Shown piece after piece: positions 8,565 to 17,210 of a stretch of 47,315 bases of DNA (positions are counted from its first letter, which is position 1; each line of letters opens with the position of its first letter). The position numbers and the translations under genes were made by a program. Below the pieces are notes generated by a model, which saw only the letters and a list, made by a program, of their open reading frames with translations, had not been told where the DNA came from and searched no databases. This stretch comes from a bacterium (GTDB lineage: Bacteria; UBP14; UBA6098; 4484-93), in the NCBI GenBank assembly GCA_021158465.1, contig JAGGUN010000027.1, forward strand, positions 64,369 through 111,683, read 5' to 3'.

Positions 8565-11500
8565 CGCGGAAACTATTCGTCATTCTCTTAGGTTTGGGTA
8601 TACTACTTGTTCTTGGGACAAGCAGTTATGCTGATTTCCGATTCACATTCAACTTTTCGGAGGATGAGGTGAGCTTTTCCAAGGATGGGAAGCTTCCGCT
8701 ATACCCCGGCGGCTTCTTTGCAAACCCTGAAGGTGAGCCAAATCTTCCTGTTGTGGTAAGAACATTAGTCCTCCCTCCCGGGACCCGGGTTGTGAGTGCA
8801 AGAGCGGAATACACACGAGTTCTCATCGAGCAGAACTGGGAGCCGTCGATTTCGAAGGGTGCGATGACAACAAACGGTGAATATATATCATACAACGCGT
8901 CGGAGGAGATTGTTTACAGGGACGGACAGCTTGGCGGTTACCATCTTTGTTCTCTTCTTATCCGCCCTTTCTTTTACGACTCTCTCCAGAAGGCGCTCTT
9001 CCTCAACAAGAAGATAGACATCTTCCTCGAGACAGAGAACCTCCAAGAGTTCGCCCCTGTCGTCTCCCCGGTGCCATCTGTTCAGCGGAGGCTCCGCTGT
9101 TTCCTTGAGGAAACTGTATCCAATCCACAGGAGATCGAGAAGTTTGCTCCAGATATCCCGGCAGTCGCGATGGGGGTATCCTCTGCGCTTTGGGGAGCAC
9201 CAGAGTTTATCATAATAACAACGGAGGAGTTTGCCCCCGCCCTTGCCAGCTTCGCGGAGTTCAAGAACCTAACTGGGAGAAGTTGTCGGATTGTAACATT
9301 ATCGCAGATAGAAGCAACCCAATCAGGGACGGACACCCCAGAGAAAATTCGCAACTTCATCCGGGAGGCTTACATAACCTGGGGAACGGAGTATTTCCTC
9401 ATAGCAGGGGATATCAGACATATACCCGCAAGGTTTGTCAATGTTCATGCTGTATGCTATCCGCACTTTAAGTTCTTCTCCGACTTCTACTACCGCGCCT
9501 TAGACGGAACCTGGGATTCCGATTCCGATGGCGAGTTCGGCGACGAGATAACAGACGACGAGTATGCTGAGGTCATTGTCGGTCGGATACCGTTCAGGAC
9601 AGCGGAGGAAATAACACCCGTGGTGAACAAGATTATAGCCTACGAGACAGGCGACATTCTATACGGTGGTAATGGGATTATGGCAGCATCCGGTGTCCTC
9701 TCTTCACTGGATATCGGCAACAACTGTGCAGAGCGCACCGAGAACATACTGCGCCAAATATATATGGATGGTGAACGCCTCCGGCTGTACGGAAGAGCAT
9801 ACAGCTGTGGTGGAGATACCGAACTAACATCAGACAGCTTTCTGGAAGCGTTTGAGGAAGGATACATTGTTGTCAACCATATAGACCATTCAAGTTTTAA
9901 CCTGCTCGGCACAGGAATGTTGACGGGAGGAGGTTCTCTCCCTTCCGATGAGCTTTTTGCCGCTCACTCCTCCATCTATCCGATAGTGGTCTCGTTTGGA
10001 TGCCAGGTGAATAATATGGAGCACTTTTCACCGGGAGCAGCTATTATGCTCGATCCAAACGGTGCTGCAGCGTTCATCGGGGGAAACACAGATATGTTCG
10101 TTCATCATATAGCAGCTGATTCTATACTGCTTATCGACATCTGCAACAATGAAGACCCGATCGGCGATGCACTGTGGAGACTCGACAACCTTTGGGCATT
10201 CGATATGCACCTCACCTCAGCACTCTCACTCACAGGAGATCCGACCATAAAGAGATTCTCCTCCGATAGGAGAAAACTCAACATCTCGCTCCTGCCAGAG
10301 GGTATACTACCAGGGGAGAATAGCATCAGTGTCCATATAACCGATGAATCAGGAGAAGATGTTTCAGGAGCTTATGTAAAGATATTTGGAAACGGGGAAG
10401 AGTTATCATCTGGTACCACCGGGGAGAACGGTAGATTCTGTGTCACCCTCAATGTTCCCTCGGGTAGGCTTTCCGTCGGTGCATACAGTAACGGAGCATT
10501 CCCTGCCATAATCGAGAGCCAGATACCGAACTCAACACCGAACGTCCGGATAACAGGCATATCCTTTATCGATAGAGGAGGGGACAGGGATGGTGTTCCT
10601 GATCCATACGAGGTTATCCAGTTTGATGTGACGGTGGAGAACACGAACTCAGAGCCATCAGAAAGCCTCACACTTTCTCTCTCCACCAGTGATAATGTAG
10701 AGATAATAGATTCCGTTGAACTATTTCCTTCACTTGCTCCAGCAGAGAGAAGAACCCTTACCAACGCATTTTCAATCCGTATTCCTGGCGTCATCGGTGA
10801 CCGAGATATGGTAACGGTAAGAGTCAGGGTAAGAGGGTATGGAACTGCTTTCTCAAAAGAGCTGAATCTGGTCTGCGGCAGACCTGTTCCCGTCATATTC
10901 GACCTTACCTGTGACACAACCTCAAGAGAAAGCAGCGGGCATATCTCGTTTGCAATCCTCAACTCCGGTGGGGATAGGCTTGAGTCCGCTTCGGCATCCA
11001 TCGAACCTATCGGCGGATTCTTTTCCGTCGCCTCCGGCTCGGTATACATAGGAGATGTAGCCGAGGGAGAGGTTATTAGACTCGATTCCGCATTCGTCGT
11101 TGAAAGAGTCTCTAATTATCCCCCGAACGCTACCGCCTTTCTCCTCACCATCGCCGATGCAAGAGGGCTATCCTGGGAGAAAAGAATTGACCTCACACCA
11201 CCTTCCTCCGCTATCACGGTTTCGAGAGATAACCTTTACAACAAGCTTGTTGTGCGCTGGGGAAGCTCCCCTCCTGATGATTTCCTGGGGTATCTCGTCT
11301 TCCGGCGAGCGGAAGGAGACAGCGAATATTCTCTTCTAACAAGCCATCCAACCGTTCTCAACTGTTACATAGACGATACCCCGGGTAACGAGGTTTTCTA
11401 CGAGTATCGGATTGCAATGCTCGACTCCTCCGGGAATACCATCTATTCTGATGGAGTGGATGTCCCATCGTTTCTCGGAGCGCAGACAGGGTTTCCTGTG

Positions 11501-13039
11501 GGGGTGTCAGGCAAAGTGGTAGGAAGCCCGGCGGTGTTTGATATAGACGGAGATAGCGCCAACGAAATAATCATCGGCACGCTCGACGACAGGGTATACA
11601 TATTCAACGGTGACGGGACTCCCTTTTCCGCCTTACCGTTTGTGGAATTTCCATCGGAGGCCAGACCGGTGGGAATCTGGGCGTCACCAGCAGTAGCCGA
11701 CCTAACAGGAGACGGAGAGCCGGAAATCCTTATCGTGTCTGGCACGCCATCCTGCGGCGTCTATCTCATCTCTCCTTCCGGAAGCATCATTTTTCATAAG
11801 GCTGTCGGCAAAACGTTCATCGGAACACCAGCGGTCTTCGACCTCAATGGAGATGGAGTTTCCGAGATTATCACAGCTTCCACCGATAGGCAGGTCTATA
11901 TCTGGAGCGCAACAGGCGAGGGGTTCACGGCAACCGATGGTCACTTCGCAGGATGCAACAGAGACGACGAAGGATACCTCATCTCCTCTCCTGTGGTCGG
12001 TGATATAGACGGCGACGGCGAACCCGAGATAATCCTCGCTGGGGGAAGAAACTCCTCCACCGGCAAGGGGCATCTCTATGTCTGGGACAGATTCGGCAAC
12101 CCAAAGCCCGGCTTTCCTGTGGAACTTGAAAACATCCCAAACTCCACACCGCTACTCGCAGACCTGGATGACGATCCGAGAACACTCGAGATCATCGTTG
12201 CTGACAACTCCAGATGGGTTTACAAGATAAGCCACACCGGGGAGATCTCCGTGTGGGGACAGGTAGGTAGATGGTCCGAATACGGACTAAACTCGTTCTC
12301 CGCAGCAGACATCACAGGAGACGGACAAATAGAGGTCGTGGCGGATGCCATCAACAGGATATATATCTGGCACCCTGACGGAACACCATTCCCTGGTTCT
12401 CCCATCATCAAGCCGTTCTCATCCGGAAACACATACTATCCTGTCCTCGCAGATATCGATTCCGACAGCAGAAAGGAGATCATCGTAGGTAGCGATGACG
12501 GATATATCTACGCATTCAACAGCGATGGTTCTCTCTGCGATTTCTTCCCCGTGAAATCCGGCGTTACCAACAGCCAGCTAACTGTAGATGATACGGATGG
12601 CGACGGGAAACTGGAGATCGTCGCTGGTTCCTGGGACGACTCACTCTTCATCTGGAAAATCACAGGTTCCACCATCTCCAGCGGCGACAATCTAACATTT
12701 AAAGGGAATTACCAAAGAACAGGTAGCTACAGAAGCGAACTTGCAGTCTCGATAGGGAAACAGGAAGATATTGCCCCGATATTCGAGATAACAGGATGCT
12801 ATCCGAACCCGTTCAACTCGCAGGCTACTATAAGATTCACAGCGGATAAAAACAGTCTATACTACTTCGAGCTTTATAATATCCTCGGGGAAAAGCTCGA
12901 ATCAAGAAAGCTCGGGAAACTGGGAGAAGGTGAGCATTCCATCCATATAGACGGCGACAAACTGCCCTCAGGTGTCTATCTCTACAGGATTAGCCGGGAA
13001 AACGATTCCCGCCCAGGGAAACTACTCCTCACCAAATAA
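8561..13039 (+). CDS. Gingipain-like C25 cysteine protease with FG-GAP/VCBS repeats and type IX secretion C-terminal signal
   Basis: 1492-aa secreted or surface protein. Domains: signal peptide (1-24), propeptide-like region (25-205), peptidase C25 domain (about 214-565) with EFIIITTEEFAPAL, FLIAGDIRHIPAR, YAEVIVGRIP, the His region VVNHIDHSS (H443) and the Cys region VVSFGCQVNNME (C481), ending SLTGDPTIK. Then an Ig-like segment and beta-sandwich regions (575-880), an FN3-like domain (885-970) and a run of FG-GAP/VCBS-type repeats (about 985-1400), each with D-x-D-G-D calcium-binding loops such as DIDGDSANEIIIG and DINGDGVSE-like variants. The end (YPNPFN at 1414-1419, GVYLYRI near 1472) is the type A type IX secretion sorting domain. 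The His/Cys dyad is inferred from family alignment; gingipains usually have GH before the Ser/Gly, here IDH. Coupled by ATGA overlap to the receiver-like gene and probably sigma-54 controlled. No Por/Spr secretion genes are in the window. Confidence 0.9.
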   Translation: MTRKLFVILLGLGILLVLGTSSYADFRFTFNFSEDEVSFSKDGKLPLYPGGFFANPEGEPNLPVVVRTLVLPPGTRVVSARAEYTRVLIEQNWEPSISKGAMTTNGEYISYNASEEIVYRDGQLGGYHLCSLLIRPFFYDSLQKALFLNKKIDIFLETENLQEFAPVVSPVPSVQRRLRCFLEETVSNPQEIEKFAPDIPAVAMGVSSALWGAPEFIIITTEEFAPALASFAEFKNLTGRSCRIVTLSQIEATQSGTDTPEKIRNFIREAYITWGTEYFLIAGDIRHIPARFVNVHAVCYPHFKFFSDFYYRALDGTWDSDSDGEFGDEITDDEYAEVIVGRIPFRTAEEITPVVNKIIAYETGDILYGGNGIMAASGVLSSLDIGNNCAERTENILRQIYMDGERLRLYGRAYSCGGDTELTSDSFLEAFEEGYIVVNHIDHSSFNLLGTGMLTGGGSLPSDELFAAHSSIYPIVVSFGCQVNNMEHFSPGAAIMLDPNGAAAFIGGNTDMFVHHIAADSILLIDICNNEDPIGDALWRLDNLWAFDMHLTSALSLTGDPTIKRFSSDRRKLNISLLPEGILPGENSISVHITDESGEDVSGAYVKIFGNGEELSSGTTGENGRFCVTLNVPSGRLSVGAYSNGAFPAIIESQIPNSTPNVRITGISFIDRGGDRDGVPDPYEVIQFDVTVENTNSEPSESLTLSLSTSDNVEIIDSVELFPSLAPAERRTLTNAFSIRIPGVIGDRDMVTVRVRVRGYGTAFSKELNLVCGRPVPVIFDLTCDTTSRESSGHISFAILNSGGDRLESASASIEPIGGFFSVASGSVYIGDVAEGEVIRLDSAFVVERVSNYPPNATAFLLTIADARGLSWEKRIDLTPPSSAITVSRDNLYNKLVVRWGSSPPDDFLGYLVFRRAEGDSEYSLLTSHPTVLNCYIDDTPGNEVFYEYRIAMLDSSGNTIYSDGVDVPSFLGAQTGFPVGVSGKVVGSPAVFDIDGDSANEIIIGTLDDRVYIFNGDGTPFSALPFVEFPSEARPVGIWASPAVADLTGDGEPEILIVSGTPSCGVYLISPSGSIIFHKAVGKTFIGTPAVFDLNGDGVSEIITASTDRQVYIWSATGEGFTATDGHFAGCNRDDEGYLISSPVVGDIDGDGEPEIILAGGRNSSTGKGHLYVWDRFGNPKPGFPVELENIPNSTPLLADLDDDPRTLEIIVADNSRWVYKISHTGEISVWGQVGRWSEYGLNSFSAADITGDGQIEVVADAINRIYIWHPDGTPFPGSPIIKPFSSGNTYYPVLADIDSDSRKEIIVGSDDGYIYAFNSDGSLCDFFPVKSGVTNSQLTVDDTDGDGKLEIVAGSWDDSLFIWKITGSTISSGDNLTFKGNYQRTGSYRSELAVSIGKQEDIAPIFEITGCYPNPFNSQATIRFTADKNSLYYFELYNILGEKLESRKLGKLGEGEHSIHIDGDKLPSGVYLYRISRENDSRPGKLLLTK

Positions 13040-13075
13040 ATCTTACACTGAGACCGAAACAACCTACAATATGCC

Positions 13076-13103
13076 TTGATTTATCACCCAGATTTTGTAT
13101 ATT
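13076..13103 (+). promoter_or_regulatory. Predicted sigma-70 promoter ahead of the PHP phosphoesterase gene
   Basis: TTGATT (13076-13081) and TATATT (13098-13103) are separated by 16 bp. The expected start, near 13110, is only about 3 nt before the ATG at 13113, so the transcript would be almost leaderless, consistent with the absence of a ribosome-binding sequence there. It resembles the promoters of uppP and the LVIVD gene. Confidence 0.5.
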
Positions 13104-13112
13104 GGACTTCCT

Positions 13113-13940
13113 ATGGAGCTTGTCGACTATCATATTCATCCTGATTTCTCACAGGATGCAACAGGCAGTATCTTCGAGTTCGTGAAAAGTGCAATAGATA
13201 AAGGACTATCATCTATCGCCTTCACAACACACATAGACCTGAATCCGAAGAGGATAGCACTCGACCGCTTCATAAGAACAAACGGAAGGCTTTCATTCCT
13301 ATCCGAGGAAAGCTTCCAACAATATATAGACAAAGTAGAGGAAGCCCGTGTTCGCTTTTCCGACAGAATCGATATAATGATAGGGGCAGAGCTTAGCTAC
13401 GGCAAGAGCTTCGAGAACGAGATTGCAAACTTCCTATCCCGGTTCCGACTTGACCTTGTCATCGGCTCTGTCCATTGCCTCGAGAATATCGCGGTAACAT
13501 CATCGTTTGAGGCACCGATATACTTTGCTACCCACACACTAACTGAGCTTGCCGATGGTTATTTTCAAGCACTCTACGGGCTCGTTGATTCTGGTCTTTT
13601 TGACACCGTCGGACACATCGACGGCTACAAAAAATACGCAACCTCATACTACGGGAAATCCGTCTCAAAGATACACAAAGGGCACATCGAGGGTATACTT
13701 TCGCTTATGAAAGAGAAAGGAATCGGCATAGAGATAAATAGCTCTGCCTACCGCAGGGGACTGGGCGAATTCTACCCATCCGAGGATATCCTTGCCCTCG
13801 CCGGAGGGTTGGGAGTGCTTGTCAACTCGTTCGGCTCAGATGCTCACAACCCCTCCGATGTTGGCTTTATGGTCAAAGACGCTATGAGGTTAGCAAAAAA
13901 GCATAAACTAAACATAAAAATACACAGGAGGCGGATATGA
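13113..13940 (+). CDS. PHP-domain phosphoesterase, histidinol-phosphatase HisJ-like
   Basis: 275-aa PHP (polymerase and histidinol phosphatase) metallo-phosphoesterase. Visible metal-binding motifs are DYHIHPDF (H7, H9), AFTTHIDL, IGAELSYG, LVIGSVHCLE, the TVGHIDGYKKY segment and the terminal NSFGSDAHNPSDVG. This set and the length match HisJ-type histidinol phosphatases (last phosphatase step of histidine synthesis), but no other his gene is near, so the substrate is unproven. The ATG at 13113 is preferred: an upstream in-frame TTG (13095) lies inside the promoter and there is no ribosome site for either, in keeping with a near-leaderless mRNA. The stop overlaps the next gene by ATGA. It opens a run of tightly linked genes extending to 23972. 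Confidence 0.8.
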   Translation: MELVDYHIHPDFSQDATGSIFEFVKSAIDKGLSSIAFTTHIDLNPKRIALDRFIRTNGRLSFLSEESFQQYIDKVEEARVRFSDRIDIMIGAELSYGKSFENEIANFLSRFRLDLVIGSVHCLENIAVTSSFEAPIYFATHTLTELADGYFQALYGLVDSGLFDTVGHIDGYKKYATSYYGKSVSKIHKGHIEGILSLMKEKGIGIEINSSAYRRGLGEFYPSEDILALAGGLGVLVNSFGSDAHNPSDVGFMVKDAMRLAKKHKLNIKIHRRRI

Positions 13941-15160
13941 AAAAGGGTATCGCTCTTGCTGTTCTCTTTCTGGGATTGATAAGCGTCAGCTGTGCCACAG
14001 GACCAACACCAGAGGAGCTGGAGGCACAAAGAAAGGCGCAACAGGAAGAAGAAGCAAAGAGAAAAGCAGAAATAAAACAGCAAGTCCTGATAAACCTCTC
14101 CATCGGAAACGAACACTACAAGAACAGGGAATATAGGGATGCAATAAACTCCTTCTTGAGGATAGTTCGCGAACTCGACCCAACGGAGAAGCGGGCTTGG
14201 AGGTACCTGGCAGATTCATACTACCAGCTTGGTAAGATTGACTCAGCCAAGGCAATTTACAAGGAAGCGATATCGCTCTTCCCAGATGAGTCCACATTCC
14301 ACTACGGGCTTGGATATATGATGGAGCTGGAGAAGCAGGATTCTTTGGCTGTGGAACATTACAGAAAAGCGGTGACGCTCGATTCGACCAATTATGTCGC
14401 TGCAGAGGCACTGGGAAGGACACACCTGAGGGCAGGTGCAATAGACTCTGTAATATACTGGTATGAGAAGGCATCCCACTTAGATTCCACAAATCTTGGA
14501 CTGTGGAAGGACTTAGTGAAGCTGTATAAATCTCGTGCAAGGTGGGAAGATGCTGCCCAAGCAAACAAGATGGTCTGTCGCCTCGAGCCGGATAACATCA
14601 AAAATCAACTTGACCTCGCTCAATGCCAAGCCCGGGCAGGAAATTACGATGAGGCTATCTCAAAACTCGAACAGATGATAGCAAAAACCCCCGAAGACCC
14701 GGAGGTGAACCATATCCTTGGTATCGCCTATATGGAAAAGGGAGACCACTCCTCCGCTCTCAAATATATGAACAAAGCAAAGAAACTGAACCCTGACAAC
14801 CCTAAAATATATTGCGATATCGCAATGGCATATCTGAAACAGAAGAACTATGCGAAAGCGGAGAAATTCGCCAATACCGCTTTATCCAAGAAATCAGGGT
14901 ACGGGTATGCTTATATCATCCTTGGTGAGGTAAAGGAGGCAAAAGCCCGTGAAGCCGCAGGTCCAAAAGGAGAACTAACATACGATGTAAAGCTTATCTT
15001 CGAGGAAGCTTACAACCTCTATAGAAGGGCTCTATCTGACCCAGATTGGCATGAACAGGCAAAGCTAAAAATAAAATATATCAAGGATTACCTCCCAACA
15101 GAAGAGGAAAAACGAACATATGAGTTTCTCAAAAAGGGTAGAATGGATACAGGAGAATAA
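13937..15160 (+). CDS. TPR-repeat lipoprotein
   Basis: 407 aa. The first 19 residues form a lipoprotein signal (MKKGIALAVLFLGLISVSC; lipobox ending at C19), followed by a charged Gln/Glu/Lys-rich helix (about 26-50) and then a run of tetratricopeptide repeats through most of the protein (for example GNEHYKNREYRDAINSFLRI, LGRTHLRAGAIDSVIYWYEKA, QARAGNYDEAISKLEQMI, LGIAYMEKGDHSSALKYMNKA). TPRs serve protein-protein contacts; with the lipid anchor it probably scaffolds an envelope complex. Its ATG overlaps the phosphoesterase stop and it is followed, with a 41-bp overlap, by a second TPR lipoprotein and then a sensor kinase, so the lipoproteins could feed envelope status to that kinase. That link is inference. 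Exact function unknown. Confidence 0.85.
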   Translation: MKKGIALAVLFLGLISVSCATGPTPEELEAQRKAQQEEEAKRKAEIKQQVLINLSIGNEHYKNREYRDAINSFLRIVRELDPTEKRAWRYLADSYYQLGKIDSAKAIYKEAISLFPDESTFHYGLGYMMELEKQDSLAVEHYRKAVTLDSTNYVAAEALGRTHLRAGAIDSVIYWYEKASHLDSTNLGLWKDLVKLYKSRARWEDAAQANKMVCRLEPDNIKNQLDLAQCQARAGNYDEAISKLEQMIAKTPEDPEVNHILGIAYMEKGDHSSALKYMNKAKKLNPDNPKIYCDIAMAYLKQKNYAKAEKFANTALSKKSGYGYAYIILGEVKEAKAREAAGPKGELTYDVKLIFEEAYNLYRRALSDPDWHEQAKLKIKYIKDYLPTEEEKRTYEFLKKGRMDTGE

Positions 15161-15899
15161 TTTTAGAGGGAAACTATACCTTCTTGCCATACTTCTTCTG
15201 CTTGCTGGGTGCTGGAGTTCGGAGGAAGACAAACTCCTCCGGGACGCCAAACCGTTCTACGACGCAGCAAATACCGCGTACCGGGAGAACCAAATCGAGG
15301 AGGCGCTCACAAACGTTCGCAAGGCGATCGAAATCTATCCAAACTATGTAAAGGCTCATATACTTTACCAGGAGCTTATGCTCAAGGAGAACTCCCCACG
15401 CCAGCTTATAAGCGAGTACCACGCTCTCCTTGCGAAAAACCTCCAAAGCCCACTTTATCACTACCTATATGGAAGACTCCTATCCGACCTCGATATGCAG
15501 TATGAGGAATACAAAAAGGCAGAAGACCTCGATGCAAACTTCCCTTGGGCACATTACGGACTCGGATGGGCATATTTCAAGAGGAAGCAGTTCGATGAGG
15601 CGATCCAAGAGTTCGAGGAAGCAATCCGCATAGACCCGACCAACGCAATGTTTTACAATAACCTCGGTGCAGTCTATTTTTTTAAGGGGCAGTATGACGA
15701 GGCAATTCAGGAGCTTAAGAAAAGTGTCGAACTCGATCCAGATTATGCCACTCCATACAACAATCTTGCCTGGGCATACTACAAAAAGGGCGACTTCAAG
15801 ATGGCAGAGGATATGCTCGAAAGGTTCATAAACAGGGCGCCGGCTGGCTCCACAAAGGAGATCGCAAAGGAAAAACTGCTCCAGCTCAGAGGAAGATAA
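15120..15899 (+). CDS. TPR-repeat lipoprotein, second copy type
   Basis: 259 aa. A basic N-region is followed by a hydrophobic stretch and lipobox (LLAILLLLAGC, C31), giving a predicted lipid-anchored protein. The mature part is about six TPR units (YDAANTAYRENQIEEALTNVRKAI, YGLGWAYFKRKQFDEAIQEFEEAI, YNNLGAVYFFKGQYDEAIQELKKSV, YNNLAWAYYKKGDFKMAEDMLERFI). The ATG at 15120 lies inside the end of the preceding gene (41-bp overlap) and has GAGGAAAA upstream; no later start in frame precedes the signal peptide, so the long overlap appears real. It shares architecture but little obvious sequence with its neighbour. The histidine kinase starts 3 bp after its stop. Role unknown; likely envelope complex assembly or a sensory partner. 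Confidence 0.83.
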   Translation: MSFSKRVEWIQENNFRGKLYLLAILLLLAGCWSSEEDKLLRDAKPFYDAANTAYRENQIEEALTNVRKAIEIYPNYVKAHILYQELMLKENSPRQLISEYHALLAKNLQSPLYHYLYGRLLSDLDMQYEEYKKAEDLDANFPWAHYGLGWAYFKRKQFDEAIQEFEEAIRIDPTNAMFYNNLGAVYFFKGQYDEAIQELKKSVELDPDYATPYNNLAWAYYKKGDFKMAEDMLERFINRAPAGSTKEIAKEKLLQLRGR

Positions 15900-15902
15900 G
15901 AT

Positions 15903-17210
15903 ATGCGGAAAAAATACCAGAATATCCTCGTTGCCTGGGTGATGTTGTATCTCCTTATCGTCTTTCTCTTGTTCAACATATTCTTCCACTCACTGTACAA
16001 GAAAATGTCCTCAACGGTGGAGCAGGAGCTGTCATATAACCTCGCAACCATCGCAAGGGTGCTATCCTCGGACATAGACGGCGAGATATTCCAGTACGGA
16101 GCAGATATATACGACTATCTCATCCCGAAGGAGAGGATAAAAACAGTGCTTGAAACATCAGGAGTGGAGCAGATATTCATCCTTGACACGACAGGAGTAA
16201 CCATTTTCTCCACCGACTCCACTCAAGAGATAGGAACTGTCAATCCGCTCGTCATACTGAACAGCGATGAATTCTCCTCTGCCCTGCTCGGGAAGACCAG
16301 CTCAAGTCCGCTATACCGCTCAGGTGGGGAATATCTGATAAGCGTGTTTACCCCTGTTGTTAACCAGTTCGGCACACCAACAGCCGTCCTCGGTGTCGAG
16401 GGAGGATCAGGCTTCTTCGCTCTGCTCGGCAAGATTGAGCTATGGGGTAAGTATCTTTCCATCCTGAGTATTCTCGGAATCGGACTACTTGCCCTCTCCG
16501 GGTTCCTCGTGCTTGAGATAGCCAGAAAAACAGAACGCTCACTACGACAGGCCGCCGTTATGACAACTATGGGTGAGATGGCATCGATTATGGCTCACGA
16601 GATAAGAAACCCTCTGGCAATCCTGAGAGGAGCATCCGACTATCTAAAAAGGAAGTTCCCGAGCGAAAAGGAGGCAACAAGGTTCATCGACGAAGAGATA
16701 GAACGCCTGAACTCAATCGTCGAAAGCTACCTCTCAATCACACGGGAATCGAAGGAGGCAATCAAACCTGAGAGGGTATTCCTTGGTGAGACAGTAAAAT
16801 CTGTCGTGGAAAAATTAACCCCAGAGTTTTCCAAGAACGGAATCGAGATAGATTTCGAGATGGGAACCATTCCTGCAGTCAGAATATCGCGTGGAGGACT
16901 ACTTCAGATACTGTTCAATCTGCTCCTAAACGCGAAAGAAGCCATCGGAAAAGACGGGAAGATAGATATAAAAACATCATTGGACGGCGAGTTCGCTGTA
17001 CTCGAGATAAAAGATACCGGAAAGGGCATACCAAAGAAGGAAATAAAACGCATATTCGACCCGTTCTTCTCAACAAAGGAAAAAGGTAGTGGACTTGGAC
17101 TATACATCGTCAAACGGATAGTGGAAAATGCAGGTGGAAAGATAGGGGTAGAAAGCAAATTAGGCAGTGGAACGACAGTAACCGTCAAGCTACCGGTGGA
17201 TAAGATATGA
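15903..17210 (+). CDS. Membrane sensor histidine kinase (NtrB/AtoS-like)
   Basis: 435 aa. Topology: membrane segment at about 10-29, a periplasmic sensing domain of some 150 residues with PAS/Cache-like character (EQIFILDTTGVTIFST, LISVFTPVVNQFGTPTAVLGV), second membrane segment at about 184-204, then the kinase core. The H-box is ASIMAHEIRNPLAILRG with phospho-acceptor H232. The ATPase part has NLLLNAKEAI (N box), IKDTGKGIP (G1), FDPFFSTKEKGSGLGLYIVKRI (F and G2 boxes). No recognisable HAMP domain sits between membrane and H-box. The response regulator starts within its stop (ATGA), so the two are a cognate pair. PilS is a possible analogue because a sigma-54 pilin promoter lies 8.5 kb downstream, but PilS usually has six membrane segments, so no name is given. 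Confidence 0.92.
   Translation: MRKKYQNILVAWVMLYLLIVFLLFNIFFHSLYKKMSSTVEQELSYNLATIARVLSSDIDGEIFQYGADIYDYLIPKERIKTVLETSGVEQIFILDTTGVTIFSTDSTQEIGTVNPLVILNSDEFSSALLGKTSSSPLYRSGGEYLISVFTPVVNQFGTPTAVLGVEGGSGFFALLGKIELWGKYLSILSILGIGLLALSGFLVLEIARKTERSLRQAAVMTTMGEMASIMAHEIRNPLAILRGASDYLKRKFPSEKEATRFIDEEIERLNSIVESYLSITRESKEAIKPERVFLGETVKSVVEKLTPEFSKNGIEIDFEMGTIPAVRISRGGLLQILFNLLLNAKEAIGKDGKIDIKTSLDGEFAVLEIKDTGKGIPKKEIKRIFDPFFSTKEKGSGLGLYIVKRIVENAGGKIGVESKLGSGTTVTVKLPVDKI

Noticed and set aside
16904-17188. Possible small gene antisense to the kinase
   Set aside because: Overlaps the catalytic ATPase domain of the kinase and has no supporting signals.
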